Source: DATCDE01 sp038252405 (GTDB lineage: Bacteria; Actinomycetota; Actinomycetes; Prado026). From it: a stretch of DNA of 63,679 nt. Both the position numbers and the translations under genes were made by a program. Under the pieces are notes generated by a model, which was given only the letters and a program-made list of their open reading frames with translations, did not search any database and was not told the DNA's origin. Positions 35,675 through 45,046 of the stretch are shown here, in pieces; within the stretch, counting starts at the first letter, position 1; each line of letters opens with the position of its first letter. Location of the stretch: positions 1 through 63,679 of the forward strand of contig JBBSAJ010000013.1 in NCBI GenBank assembly GCA_038252405.1. The letters run 5' to 3'.

Positions 35675-36073
35675 TCAGTCGCCGCTGAGGGTCTCGGCCG
35701 CGTCGGCGGCGTCCCCGGTACTCGCGGGTGTCGTGAGGTCGATCCGGTCCGGGCTGCCCGAGTCCGGCCGGTACTCCGGCCAGCCCCGGTCGTCCGACTC
35801 GTCGGTCGTCCGCCGCCTGCGCAGCACGACGACGGCGGCGCCGACGCCGGCCGCCAGGGCGGCCCCGACGACGAGCCACGGCCACCGTCGACCGGCTGGC
35901 TGCACGGCCTCCCCTGACGCTGCTGTGAGCATCACCTCGGCCTGGGCCCTGGCGGCGTCGGGGGTCAGCTTCTCGGCGGCCGCCTCGAGCACGTCGACCA
36001 GCTTCGGGGCGACCGTGTCCTTGAGGGTGTCCTTGAGTGTGTCGAGGATCTCGGTGGTGCTCTGCGCAGCCAT
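35675..36073 (-). CDS. Hypothetical membrane protein with amphipathic N-terminus
   Basis: A 132-residue protein. It has a cytoplasmic N-terminal part (ILDTLKDTLKDTVAPKLVDV, strongly amphipathic), one membrane helix (WPWLVVGAALAAGVGAAVVV) followed by RRRR, and an acidic tail. ATG 36073 is preferred; an in-frame ATG lies at 36091. It is divergent from the cyclophilin gene and convergent with tRNA-Ala. No named family is recognised; the repeated LKDT segment suggests membrane-surface binding. Confidence 0.7.
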   Translation of the reverse strand: MAAQSTTEILDTLKDTLKDTVAPKLVDVLEAAAEKLTPDAARAQAEVMLTAASGEAVQPAGRRWPWLVVGAALAAGVGAAVVVLRRRRTTDESDDRGWPEYRPDSGSPDRIDLTTPASTGDAADAAETLSGD

Positions 36074-36233
36074 GCCTGCCCTGCTTTCCATGGACGATGT
36101 CGAGACGGCGGGAACCGCCTCCGGTGCCCAGCCTGCTGCCCCGGGGGCCGCCGTGCAATCCCCGGTGCGCGTGGGAGGATCGATCTGGTCCCGGGCTGCG
36201 GGGCCGCTGACGAGGCGTCCCGAGGAGGACCAC

Positions 36234-36764
36234 GTGGTCGAGCACCTGACCGCAACCCTGCACACCAACCGGGGCGACATCCGGCTGGTGCTGTTCGAGC
36301 ACCAGGCGCCCAAGACCGTGCGCAACTTCGTCGAGCTGGCCTCCGGCAGCCGGGAGTGGACCGACCCGCAGTCCCACCAGGCCACGACGGCCAAGCTCTA
36401 CGACGGCACCACCTTTCACCGAGTGATCAGCGGCTTCATGATCCAAGGCGGTGACCCGCTCGGGACCGGGACCGGCGGCCCCGGCTACAAGTTCGCCGAC
36501 GAGTTCCACCCCGAGCTGAGCTTCAACCGGCCGTACCTGCTGGCCATGGCCAACGCCGGTCCGAACTCCAACGGCTCGCAGTTCTTCATCACCGTGACGA
36601 CGACGCCGCACCTCAACTACAAGCACACCATCTTCGGCGAGGTCGCGGACGCCGAGAGCCGGCAGGTGGTCGACGCCATCGCCACCACCGCAACCGGGGC
36701 GCAGGACCGCCCGGTGGAGCCGGTCGTCATCGAGTCGGTCACCATCGAGCAACCGCAGGCGTGA
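36234..36764 (+). CDS. ppiA: Peptidyl-prolyl cis-trans isomerase (cyclophilin type)
   Basis: A 176-residue cytosolic cyclophilin. Catalytic and binding residues are in TTFHRVISGFMIQGGDPLGT and LAMANAGPNSNGSQFFITV, and HTIFGEV closes the fold. GTG 36234 follows GAGGAGGA. It corresponds to PpiA (Rv0009) near the origin of mycobacteria. No signal peptide. Confidence 0.95.
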   Translation: MVEHLTATLHTNRGDIRLVLFEHQAPKTVRNFVELASGSREWTDPQSHQATTAKLYDGTTFHRVISGFMIQGGDPLGTGTGGPGYKFADEFHPELSFNRPYLLAMANAGPNSNGSQFFITVTTTPHLNYKHTIFGEVADAESRQVVDAIATTATGAQDRPVEPVVIESVTIEQPQA

Positions 36765-36771
36765 GCGGGCG

Positions 36772-37665
36772 GTGAGCGAGGGCCCCCAGCCGGCCCCCAC
36801 CTGCTACCGGCACCCCGATCGCGAGACGCACATCCGGTGCGTCCGCTGCGACCGGCCGATCTGCCCGGACTGCATGGTCGCGGCCTCCGTCGGTTTCCAG
36901 TGCCCGGAGTGCGTCCGCAGCGGGGCGGCCACGACGAGGGCGCCGCGGACCGTGTTCGGCGGCCGGACCGACCACCGGGACGGCCTGGTCACCAAGGTCA
37001 TCATCGGGCTGTGCCTGGGCGCCTTCGTGCTGCAGATCCTGATCCCCACGGTCACCGGCCACTTCGCGCTGTTCCCGCTCGGGGTGGCCGCCGGCCAGTG
37101 GTACCGGCTGGTCACGGCGGCCTTCCTGCACGCCAGCATCTTCCACATCGGCTTCAACCTGCTGGCCCTGTGGGTGGTGGGACCGGGGCTGGAGTCGGTC
37201 CTGGGCCGGGCCCGGTTCATCGCGGTCTACGCGGTGTCGCTGTTCGCGGGGGCGGCCGCCTCCTACGCGTTCAGCGCCCCGCTCGGCTACTCGCTGGGCG
37301 CCTCGGGGGCCGTCTTCGGCCTGTTCGGCTCGACCATCGTGGTGATGCGCCGGCTGAACCGGGAGATCGGCGGCCTGGTCGGCATCGTCGTCCTCAACCT
37401 GCTGATGCCGTTGTTCATCCCGAACATCGACTGGCGCGCGCACGTGGGCGGCCTGGTCGCCGGCACGCTGGTCACCGTCGTCTTGGTGTACGCACCGCGC
37501 CGGGCGTGGGCGGCCTCGGCGGTGGCGGCCGTGGGGGTGGTGCTGACCCTGTCGGTCGCCCTGGTGGCGGTGCGCAGCCAGCAGCTGCGCACCGACCCGG
37601 TGCTCGGCCCGCTCGTCCAGCAGGTGACGGAGCTCGAGCAGAGCATCCACGGCAACCCGCTCTAG
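36772..37665 (+). CDS. Rhomboid family intramembrane serine protease with N-terminal zinc-binding motif
   Basis: A 297-residue protein. The N-terminus has a B-box-like zinc module (CYRHPDRETHIRCVRCDRPI, then CPDC and CPEC). The rhomboid core has GQWYRLVTAAFLHASIFHIG (conserved Arg and His), the catalytic Ser in LGASGAVFGLFG and the catalytic His in AHVGGLVAGTL. About six or seven membrane helices. GTG 36772 lies 7 bp after ppiA, so co-transcription is likely. Substrates are unknown. Confidence 0.92.
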   Translation: MSEGPQPAPTCYRHPDRETHIRCVRCDRPICPDCMVAASVGFQCPECVRSGAATTRAPRTVFGGRTDHRDGLVTKVIIGLCLGAFVLQILIPTVTGHFALFPLGVAAGQWYRLVTAAFLHASIFHIGFNLLALWVVGPGLESVLGRARFIAVYAVSLFAGAAASYAFSAPLGYSLGASGAVFGLFGSTIVVMRRLNREIGGLVGIVVLNLLMPLFIPNIDWRAHVGGLVAGTLVTVVLVYAPRRAWAASAVAAVGVVLTLSVALVAVRSQQLRTDPVLGPLVQQVTELEQSIHGNPL

Positions 37666-37677
37666 GATGGCGGGGTC

Positions 37678-37693
37678 GTTACCCGCCGGTAAC
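37678..37693. promoter_or_regulatory. Palindromic operator upstream of thiolase
   Basis: GTTACC (37678-37683) and GGTAAC (37688-37693) form a perfect inverted repeat with a CGCC spacer, 21 bp before the thiolase ATG. The form is typical of TetR-family operators. No regulator gene is adjacent. Confidence 0.5.
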
Positions 37694-37714
37694 CACCGAG
37701 AGAGGACCCCGCAC

Positions 37715-38887
<1,173 letters not shown>

Positions 38888-38913
38888 GCGCCTCCGGGGT
38901 GCTCAGCGGGGCG

Positions 38914-38962
38914 GTTCTCCACAATGGGGACAACTCATGTGGAGAACTACAGCGTTGTAGTT
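38914..38962. promoter_or_regulatory. Two overlapping palindromes between thiolase and crgA ends
   Basis: GTTCTCCACA (38914-38923) and TGTGGAGAAC (38938-38947) form a perfect 10-bp stem with a 14-nt loop. AACTACA (38945-38951) and TGTAGTT (38956-38962) form a second perfect inverted repeat with a GCGT spacer. The site lies between two convergent genes, so a bidirectional terminator is possible, but the second element looks like a repressor operator. The remaining 60 bp before crgA show nothing else. Confidence 0.5.
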
Positions 38963-39027
38963 AGGTAACCGGGCGTTCAGCGGGAGTTCAACGGCCGGTC
39001 AACGCCGCCCCCGAAGGGACGGGCCCC

Positions 39028-39285
39028 TCAACGCCACTGGGTGGCCAGGCCGAAGCCGACGCCGAAGAAGGCGAAGCCGACCACCAGGTTCCAGTTGCCC
39101 AGGGCGGTCATGACCGGGATGTTCATGCCGGTCGTGAGGTAGTACACGACGATCCAGGCCAGTCCGATCACGAAGCAGGCGACCATGACGGGGACCAGCC
39201 ACTTGGGGCTGACCTTGGACCGCGGGTCGACCTTCGGCGGCGGCGGCGTGTACGCGTTCTTGCGGCGGTTGCGCGACTCGGGCAC
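39028..39285 (-). CDS. crgA: Cell division protein CrgA
   Basis: An 85-residue division-site membrane protein that interacts with FtsZ, FtsQ, FtsI and CwsA in mycobacteria. It starts PESRNRRKNAYTPPPP. It has two membrane helices (WLVPVMVACFVIGLAWIVVY and LVVGFAFFGVGFGLATQW) joined by a loop ending MTALGNWN. The gene has a good AGGAG before its GTG. It is divergent from DUF881. Confidence 0.96.
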   Translation of the reverse strand: MPESRNRRKNAYTPPPPKVDPRSKVSPKWLVPVMVACFVIGLAWIVVYYLTTGMNIPVMTALGNWNLVVGFAFFGVGFGLATQWR

Positions 39286-39432
39286 GGTGGTGGCTCCTGC
39301 GGGACGACGGCAACGGCGGACGTGTGCGGGCCGGGGGAACGGTCCCGTCCCGTTCCTCGTCAGTTAGCGTAGACGAGACGGTCCGGACCGACCCGCCCGA
39401 CGGGTCCACACGCTGCAGGAGGTGGCGCCCGC

Positions 39433-40164
39433 GTGGCCGCACGGACAGCGTGGCGCGTCGGCGTGCCCGCGGTGCTTGCGCTGGCCGGCTTCCTGCTGGC
39501 CACCAGCGCGCAGACCGCCCGGGGCACCGACCTGCGGGCCGAGCGGCGCACCCAGCTGACCGACCTGATCCGAGAGCGCCAGCAGCGGGTCGAGGCGGAC
39601 GTCGCCGCCGTGGAGAGGCTGCGGGCCGAGGTGGACCGGCTGACGGCGGTCCGTGGGGCCGACGACCAGCGGGTCGTTGCGGCCCAGCAGGACGCCGGAG
39701 CGCTGGCCGTCCCCGCGGGGACCGTCGCACTGACCGGTCCGGGCCTGACCGTGACGCTCAACGACGCCCCGCGCGAGCCGGGCGTCGACCTGCCGCAAGG
39801 GGTGAGCCCGGACGACCTCGTCGTCCACCAGCAGGACGTCCAGGCCGTCGTCAACGCGCTGTGGGCCGGTGCGGCGGACGCCGTCCAGGTGATGGACCAG
39901 CGGCTGCTGAGCACCAGCGCGGTGCGCTGCGTGGGCAACACGCTGCTGCTCAACGGCCGGGTCTACTCGCCGCCGTACGAGATCAGCGCCGTGGGTGACC
40001 CGAAGCGGCTGCGCGCGGCGCTGGAGTCCAACCCAGCGATCATCGTCTACCGGGAGTGGGTGAGCGCGGTGGGGCTCGGCTATCGGGTTCAGGAGCGGGC
40101 CATGCTCACCGTGCCCGGGTACCAGGGCACGCTGGCCCTCGAGCACGCGCAGCCGGCCGCATGA
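39433..40164 (+). CDS. DUF881 family membrane-anchored protein
   Basis: A 243-residue protein. A signal-anchor (VGVPAVLALAGFLLATSAQT) is followed by a coiled-coil stretch (LTDLIRERQQRVEADVAAVE) and the DUF881 domain (GPGLTVTLNDAPREP, LVVHQQDVQAVVNALWAGAA). The family is linked to division or sporulation loci and is present next to crgA in mycobacteria (Rv0012). The stop overlaps the sortase start (ATGA). Confidence 0.9.
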   Translation: MAARTAWRVGVPAVLALAGFLLATSAQTARGTDLRAERRTQLTDLIRERQQRVEADVAAVERLRAEVDRLTAVRGADDQRVVAAQQDAGALAVPAGTVALTGPGLTVTLNDAPREPGVDLPQGVSPDDLVVHQQDVQAVVNALWAGAADAVQVMDQRLLSTSAVRCVGNTLLLNGRVYSPPYEISAVGDPKRLRAALESNPAIIVYREWVSAVGLGYRVQERAMLTVPGYQGTLALEHAQPAA

Positions 40165-40937
40165 GCGTCGACGACTCCGGCACCACGCTGGCCGACGACC
40201 AGCCCCCGGCGCAGTCGCCCGCCGCCCGCCGCTCGCCGCCGCCACTGTCCCGCGGGCGCCGGGTGGTCCGCACCATCGGCGAGATCCTGATCACGCTGGG
40301 CGTCGTCCTGCTGCTGTTCAGCGCCTACCAGCTGTTCTGGACCAACGTGTCGGCCGACCTGGCCACCCAGCAGGTCACCGACCAGATCCGCAACGACTGG
40401 CAGATCGGTCAGCATGGCAGCACCGCCGGCGCGCCCGGCAGCGCAGCCGTGCCGCAGACCTTCAACCCCGGGCAGGGCTTCGCCCTGCTGCACATTCCGC
40501 GGCTGGGGGCCGGCTGGGTGCGCCCGATCGTCGAGGGGGTCGCCCTGGACGACCTGAAGAAGGGCGTGGGGCACTACCCGGAGACGGCGGCGCCCGGCGA
40601 GATCGGCAACTTTGCGGTGGCCGGGCACCGCGCCACGAACGGTGAGCCGTTCCGGGCGCTGGACCTGCTCCGCCCGGGCGACCCGGTCATCGTGGAGACC
40701 GCGGACAGCTGGTTCGTCTACACGGTGGACAACACCCGGATCGTGGCGCCCACGCGCGTCAGCGTGCTGCTCCCGGTGCCCGACCAGGCAGGGGTGAAGC
40801 CGACCAAGGCGATCATCACCCTGACGACGTGCAACCCGCGGTGGGCGTCCTACCAGCGGATGATCGTGACCGGGACCCTCGTGGAGACCCGGCCCAAGAG
40901 CCAGGGCCCGCCCACGGCCCTCGGAAGCGGGGGGTGA
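40161..40937 (+). CDS. Class E sortase
   Basis: A 258-residue transpeptidase anchoring proteins to the cell wall. A Pro-rich cytoplasmic tail precedes one membrane helix (IGEILITLGVVLLLFSAYQL). The catalytic triad is His in FAVAGHRATNGEPFRALDLL, Cys in ITLTTCNPRWASYQRM and the following Arg. Class E sortases of GC-rich actinobacteria recognise LAxTG-type signals. No such substrate is encoded in the window as far as I can see. Confidence 0.93.
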   Translation: MSVDDSGTTLADDQPPAQSPAARRSPPPLSRGRRVVRTIGEILITLGVVLLLFSAYQLFWTNVSADLATQQVTDQIRNDWQIGQHGSTAGAPGSAAVPQTFNPGQGFALLHIPRLGAGWVRPIVEGVALDDLKKGVGHYPETAAPGEIGNFAVAGHRATNGEPFRALDLLRPGDPVIVETADSWFVYTVDNTRIVAPTRVSVLLPVPDQAGVKPTKAIITLTTCNPRWASYQRMIVTGTLVETRPKSQGPPTALGSGG

Positions 40938-40940
40938 GCC

Positions 40941-41105
40941 GTGTACGGCTGGCTGTGGAGTCACCTGCCGGGCGGTCGGGTCGGCCGACCCGTGGCGGCC
41001 ATGGTGCTGCTGCTCGCGGTGGTCGCGCTGCTGTTCCTGGTGGTCTTCCCCTGGGTCGAGCCGCACCTGCCGTTCACCGATGTCACCGTCAACCAGGGCG
41101 GATGA
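40941..41105 (+). CDS. Small membrane protein between sortase and pabA
   Basis: A 54-residue protein reading MYGWLWSHLPGGRVGRPVAA, then a membrane helix (MVLLLAVVALLFLVVFPWVE) and the end PHLPFTDVTVNQGG. GTG 40941 starts 3 bp after the sortase stop. A similar small protein is commonly found between class E sortases and pabA in actinobacteria as I recall. One helix with the C-terminus outside is likely. Function unknown. Confidence 0.75.
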   Translation: MYGWLWSHLPGGRVGRPVAAMVLLLAVVALLFLVVFPWVEPHLPFTDVTVNQGG

Positions 41106-41109
41106 CCCG

Positions 41110-41781
41110 GTGAGCGCCCTGCAGGCGCCCGCCTCGGTGCGGCCGCGGTCCGACGGCGGCCGCCCGGTCCGCGTCCTGGTCGTCGACAACTACGACAGCT
41201 TCGTGTTCAACCTCGTGCAGTACCTGGGCCAGCTCGGTGCCGACCCGGTGGTGCGGCGCAACGACGAGGTGGGCATCGAGGAGGCGCTCGGGTACGACGC
41301 GGTGCTGCTGTCCCCCGGCCCGGGCACGCCCGAGGAGGCCGGGGTCTGCGTGGACCTGGTCCGCGCGGCGGCCGGCCAGCTGCCGGTGCTCGGCGTGTGC
41401 CTGGGCCACCAGGCCATCGGCGTGGCCTACGGTGCCCGGGTGACCCGGGCGCCGGAGCTGCTGCACGGGAAGACCTCGCTGGTCCACCACGGCGCCGCCG
41501 GGGTGCTGGCCGGGCTGCCGGACCCGTTCACCGCGACCCGCTACCACTCACTGGCCATCGATCCGGCGTCGGTGCCCGACGAGCTCGAGGTGACGGGCAG
41601 CACGGCATCCGGGGTGATCATGGCCGTGCGGCACCGCACGCTGGACGTCGAGGGCGTGCAGTTCCATCCCGAGTCGGTGCTCACCGAGGGCGGCCACCGG
41701 CTGCTGGCCAACTGGCTGGTGCGCTGCGGTGACCCGCAGGCCGTCGAGCGCTCGGCAGGACTCGCCCCCGTCGTCGGCTGA
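41110..41781 (+). CDS. pabA: Aminodeoxychorismate/anthranilate synthase component II (glutamine amidotransferase)
   Basis: A 223-residue class I amidotransferase that supplies ammonia to the chorismate-using partner. The triad is Cys in VLGVCLGHQAIGVAYG and His/Glu in VEGVQFHPESVLTEGG. It also has VLVVDNYDSFVFNLVQYLGQ and LLSPGPGTPEEAG. Located as trpG/Rv0013 before pknB in mycobacteria. No component I gene is nearby. The exact start (GTG 41110) is uncertain because the first 20 residues are not conserved. Confidence 0.92.
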   Translation: MSALQAPASVRPRSDGGRPVRVLVVDNYDSFVFNLVQYLGQLGADPVVRRNDEVGIEEALGYDAVLLSPGPGTPEEAGVCVDLVRAAAGQLPVLGVCLGHQAIGVAYGARVTRAPELLHGKTSLVHHGAAGVLAGLPDPFTATRYHSLAIDPASVPDELEVTGSTASGVIMAVRHRTLDVEGVQFHPESVLTEGGHRLLANWLVRCGDPQAVERSAGLAPVVG

Positions 41782-41791
41782 CCCACAGACC

Positions 41792-43549
41792 TCAGGGGGT
41801 CGGTGTCGGGGTCGGTGTCGGGGTCGGCGTGGGCGTGGGAGTGGCGGTCGGTGTGGGCGTCGGGCTCGGCGTCGGCGCGGTCGCCACGGTGATCGTCACG
41901 GTGCGGCCCTGCTGCAACAGGGTGCCGGCGACCGGGCTCTGCGCGAGGACGGTGCCGGGAGTGTCGGTCGCCGAGTCCTGCGTGACCACCACCGGGTCGA
42001 ACCCGGCGTTGGTGAGGGCGGCCCTGGCCGCGGCCTCGGTCTGGCCCACGACGCTGGGCACCGCGACCTTCCCGCTGGAGATGGTGAGGTCCACCGAGGA
42101 GCCCTTGTCCACCGCGGTGCCCTCGGGCGGGTTCACGGCGATGACGGTGCCCACCGGCTTGTCGGAGTCCTGGGGGTTTAGGGCGCCGAGCACGAGATTC
42201 GCCTGGTTGATCGCCTGCACCGCCTGCGACTGGGACAGGCCGACCAGGGTCGGCACCGCGACCTTCTGCGGGCCGGAGGACAGCACCAGGTCGACCACGG
42301 TGTTCTTCGCGACCAGCTGGTTGGCCGGCGGGCTGCTGCGCAGCACGGTGTCGGCCGGCTGGTCGCTGGTCTCGGCGGTCGTTGACCCGAGGGCCAGCCC
42401 GCGGTTGGTGAGGTCCTGGGTGGCCTGGGCCTTGGTCATGCCGGCCAGGTCGGGCACCCGGATCTGCTGCTGGCTGCTGAACAGGCCGCGGCCGAGGAAC
42501 AGCGCGAGCGCCAGGGCGCCCACGACGGCCAGCGCGAGCAGCACGAACCAGGTGGTGCGCGAGCGGTCCTGCTTCGGTGCGGCCGCCGGGTGGACCACGG
42601 CCGGGACGACGACCGGGATCACCTGGGTGGAGTCGCTGGCGTCGACCGGCTGCACCGGGACGGCGAGCAGCGGGGTCCCAGCGGCCGCGCGGTCGACGTC
42701 GGCCCGCATGTCCGCCGCGGACTGGTACCGCGCGTCCGGGGTCTTGGCCAGCGCCCGCAGCACGACGGCGTCCTCAGCCGGCGACAGGTCCGGGTTGAGC
42801 TGGGACGGCGGCACCGGGATCTCCCGCACGTGCTGGTAGGCCACCGACACCGGGGAGTCGCCCATGAACGGCGGCCGCCCGGTGAACAGCTCGTACAGCA
42901 GGCAGCCGGCGGAGTACAGGTCGCTGCGGGCGTCGACGACCTCACCCCTCGCCTGCTCGGGCGACAGGTACTGCGCGGTGCCGAGCACCGCCGAGGTCTG
43001 GGTCATGGTGGCGGCGCTGTCGGCGATCGCCCGGGCGATGCCGAAGTCCACGACCTTGACCTGCCCGGTGCGGCTGAGCATGACGTTGCCGGGCTTGATG
43101 TCGCGGTGGATGATCCCGTGCCGGTGGCTGTAGTCCAGGGCCGCGAGGACGCCGCTGCCGATCTCCAGCGCCCGCACCGACAGGAAACGGTGCCCGGACT
43201 TCAGCATGTCGCGCAGGGTGGTGCCGTCGACGAACTCCATGACGATGTACGGCACGGCGACCCCGTTGACGTCGGTCTCACCGGTGTCGTAGACCGCCAC
43301 GATGTTGGGGTGGTTGAGCGCGGCGGAGGACTGTGCCTCCCGCTGGAACCGGGTGTGGAACGCGGGGTCCCTGGCCAGGTCGCTGCGCAGCAGCTTGATG
43401 GCGACCCGCCGGCCGAGCCGGAGGTCACGCCCCTCGTGCACCTCGGCCATCCCGCCGCGTCCGATGACCTCGCCGAGCTCGTAGCGGTCGCTGAGGATGC
43501 GGGGCTGCCCCCCGTTGCCGGCGTCCGTCGGCGTCCCGTCCGTGCTCAT
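41792..43549 (-). CDS. pknB: Serine/threonine protein kinase PknB with PASTA domains
   Basis: A 585-residue membrane kinase controlling growth and division. Kinase motifs: LGEVIGRGGMAEVHEG glycine loop, VAIKLL lysine, IIHRDIKPGNVM, VVDFGIARA and the activation loop up to GTAQYLSPEQARG. One membrane helix (TWFVLLALAVVGALALALFL) is followed by three PASTA repeats (about residues 380-570; mycobacteria have four) and a Pro-Thr repeat tail. ATG 43549 has GAGGA at good spacing. An ATG at 43585 overlapping the pbpA stop would add 12 residues. Confidence 0.96.
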   Translation of the reverse strand: MSTDGTPTDAGNGGQPRILSDRYELGEVIGRGGMAEVHEGRDLRLGRRVAIKLLRSDLARDPAFHTRFQREAQSSAALNHPNIVAVYDTGETDVNGVAVPYIVMEFVDGTTLRDMLKSGHRFLSVRALEIGSGVLAALDYSHRHGIIHRDIKPGNVMLSRTGQVKVVDFGIARAIADSAATMTQTSAVLGTAQYLSPEQARGEVVDARSDLYSAGCLLYELFTGRPPFMGDSPVSVAYQHVREIPVPPSQLNPDLSPAEDAVVLRALAKTPDARYQSAADMRADVDRAAAGTPLLAVPVQPVDASDSTQVIPVVVPAVVHPAAAPKQDRSRTTWFVLLALAVVGALALALFLGRGLFSSQQQIRVPDLAGMTKAQATQDLTNRGLALGSTTAETSDQPADTVLRSSPPANQLVAKNTVVDLVLSSGPQKVAVPTLVGLSQSQAVQAINQANLVLGALNPQDSDKPVGTVIAVNPPEGTAVDKGSSVDLTISSGKVAVPSVVGQTEAAARAALTNAGFDPVVVTQDSATDTPGTVLAQSPVAGTLLQQGRTVTITVATAPTPSPTPTPTATPTPTPTPTPTPTPTP

Positions 43550-43581
43550 CGCACCATCCTCGTTGCTTCCATTGTTCCCGA

Positions 43582-45039
43582 TCATCCCTGAAGGACCGCC
43601 TCGATCACTGCCTTGGCGACCGGAGCTGCGAGTCGCCCCCCGCTGATCTCGCCCAGGTTGGTGGTGCCCTGGACCAGCACCGCCACCGCCACCTGCGGGT
43701 CGTCGGCCGGGGCGAAGGCGATGAACCAGGCGTTGTCCGGCTGGCCCGGGGCGGTCTGGGCGGTGCCCGTCTTCCCGGCCACCTTGACCCCCGGGATCTG
43801 CGCCGAGGTCCCGGTGCCGGTCTGGACGACGCCCACCATCATGTCGGTCATCTGCTGGGCGAGCTCGGGGGTGAGCACCTGGTTGAACGGGGTCGCCGTC
43901 GCCGTCTCTAGGATGGCGAGGTCCGGCCCGCGGACCTCCTGCACCAGGTAGGGCGTCATGACCACCCCACGGTTGGCCACCCCGGCGGCCACCATGGCCA
44001 TCTGCAGGGCGGTCGCGCGGACGTCGAACTGGCCGATCGCCGACTGAGCGGTCTGCGGCATGTTCAGGTCGGTGGGGAAGCGGCTGGTGGCCGCCGTCAT
44101 GGGCACCTGGAAGGAGTTGTTGAAGCCGTACAGCTCGGCCTCCCGCTGGAGGGCAGCGGCGCCGAGGTCCATGCCCACCTTCGCCATCGCGGTGTTGCAC
44201 GAGACCGCCAACGCCCTGGCCAGGGTGACCTTCCCGCCGTCACACGGTTGGCGGTTCTCGTTGGCGAGGGACACGGTGGTGCCCGGCAGCACGATGGACG
44301 CCGGAGCGTCGATCAGCGTCGTGGGCGTGTAGCGGCCGCTGGCCAGGGCCGCGGACGCCGTGACGATCTTGAAGGTGGAGCCCGGCGGGGACAGCTCGAC
44401 GAGCGGCCGGTTGAGCAGGGGCTGCTTCGCGTCAGCGATCAGCTTCTCCCAGGTGGCCTGCTCGGTGGCCGGGTCGTTGCTCGCCAGCCCGTTGGGGTCG
44501 AAGGACGGGCTTTGCACCAGCGCGAGCAGCGCACCCGTCGACGGCTGGATCGCGACGACCGCACCGATCCTGCCCTGCATGCCGTCGTACGCGGCCTGCT
44601 GCGCCTTGGGGTTGAGGGTGAGCAGGACGTTGCCGCCGTTGGACGTTCGGCCGGCGATCAGGTCGGAGAGGTTCTGCACGGCGAACCGCGGGTCGGACCC
44701 GGACAGCACGGGGTTCTCGGCCCGCTCGATGCCGGTGCGCCCGTAGACCAGGGAGTAGAAACCGGTGGCCGAGGAGTACACCGGGCCGTTGGCGTAGATC
44801 CGCTCGTACTTCAGCCGGCCCTCGCCGGCCTTGGACGACGCGACCGGGGTGTTGGCCACGAGGATCGCCCCGCGCGGCTTGCCGTACTCCTTGATCAGGC
44901 TGCGGGTGTTGCCCGGCCTGTTGGCCAGGTCACCGGCCCGCACCACCTGAACCACGTTGACGTTGACCAGCAGGGCGAGGAACAGCAGCCCCACGAACAG
45001 CGCGAGCCGGCGCAGGGTCGTCGACAGGGTGCCGATCAC
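43582..45039 (-). CDS. pbpA: Penicillin-binding protein 2 (PbpA-type D,D-transpeptidase)
   Basis: A 485-residue class B penicillin-binding protein. An N-terminal membrane anchor (RLALFVGLLFLALLVNVNVV) is followed by a dimerisation domain and the transpeptidase domain. SxxK is in PPGSTFKIVTASAALA, SxN in LAVSCNTAMAKVG and KTG in VAGKTGTAQTAPGQ. It is partner of the FtsW/RodA polymerase encoded just upstream and, in mycobacteria, is a PknB target. Confidence 0.96.
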   Translation of the reverse strand: MIGTLSTTLRRLALFVGLLFLALLVNVNVVQVVRAGDLANRPGNTRSLIKEYGKPRGAILVANTPVASSKAGEGRLKYERIYANGPVYSSATGFYSLVYGRTGIERAENPVLSGSDPRFAVQNLSDLIAGRTSNGGNVLLTLNPKAQQAAYDGMQGRIGAVVAIQPSTGALLALVQSPSFDPNGLASNDPATEQATWEKLIADAKQPLLNRPLVELSPPGSTFKIVTASAALASGRYTPTTLIDAPASIVLPGTTVSLANENRQPCDGGKVTLARALAVSCNTAMAKVGMDLGAAALQREAELYGFNNSFQVPMTAATSRFPTDLNMPQTAQSAIGQFDVRATALQMAMVAAGVANRGVVMTPYLVQEVRGPDLAILETATATPFNQVLTPELAQQMTDMMVGVVQTGTGTSAQIPGVKVAGKTGTAQTAPGQPDNAWFIAFAPADDPQVAVAVLVQGTTNLGEISGGRLAAPVAKAVIEAVLQG

Positions 45040-45046
45040 GCGACGC

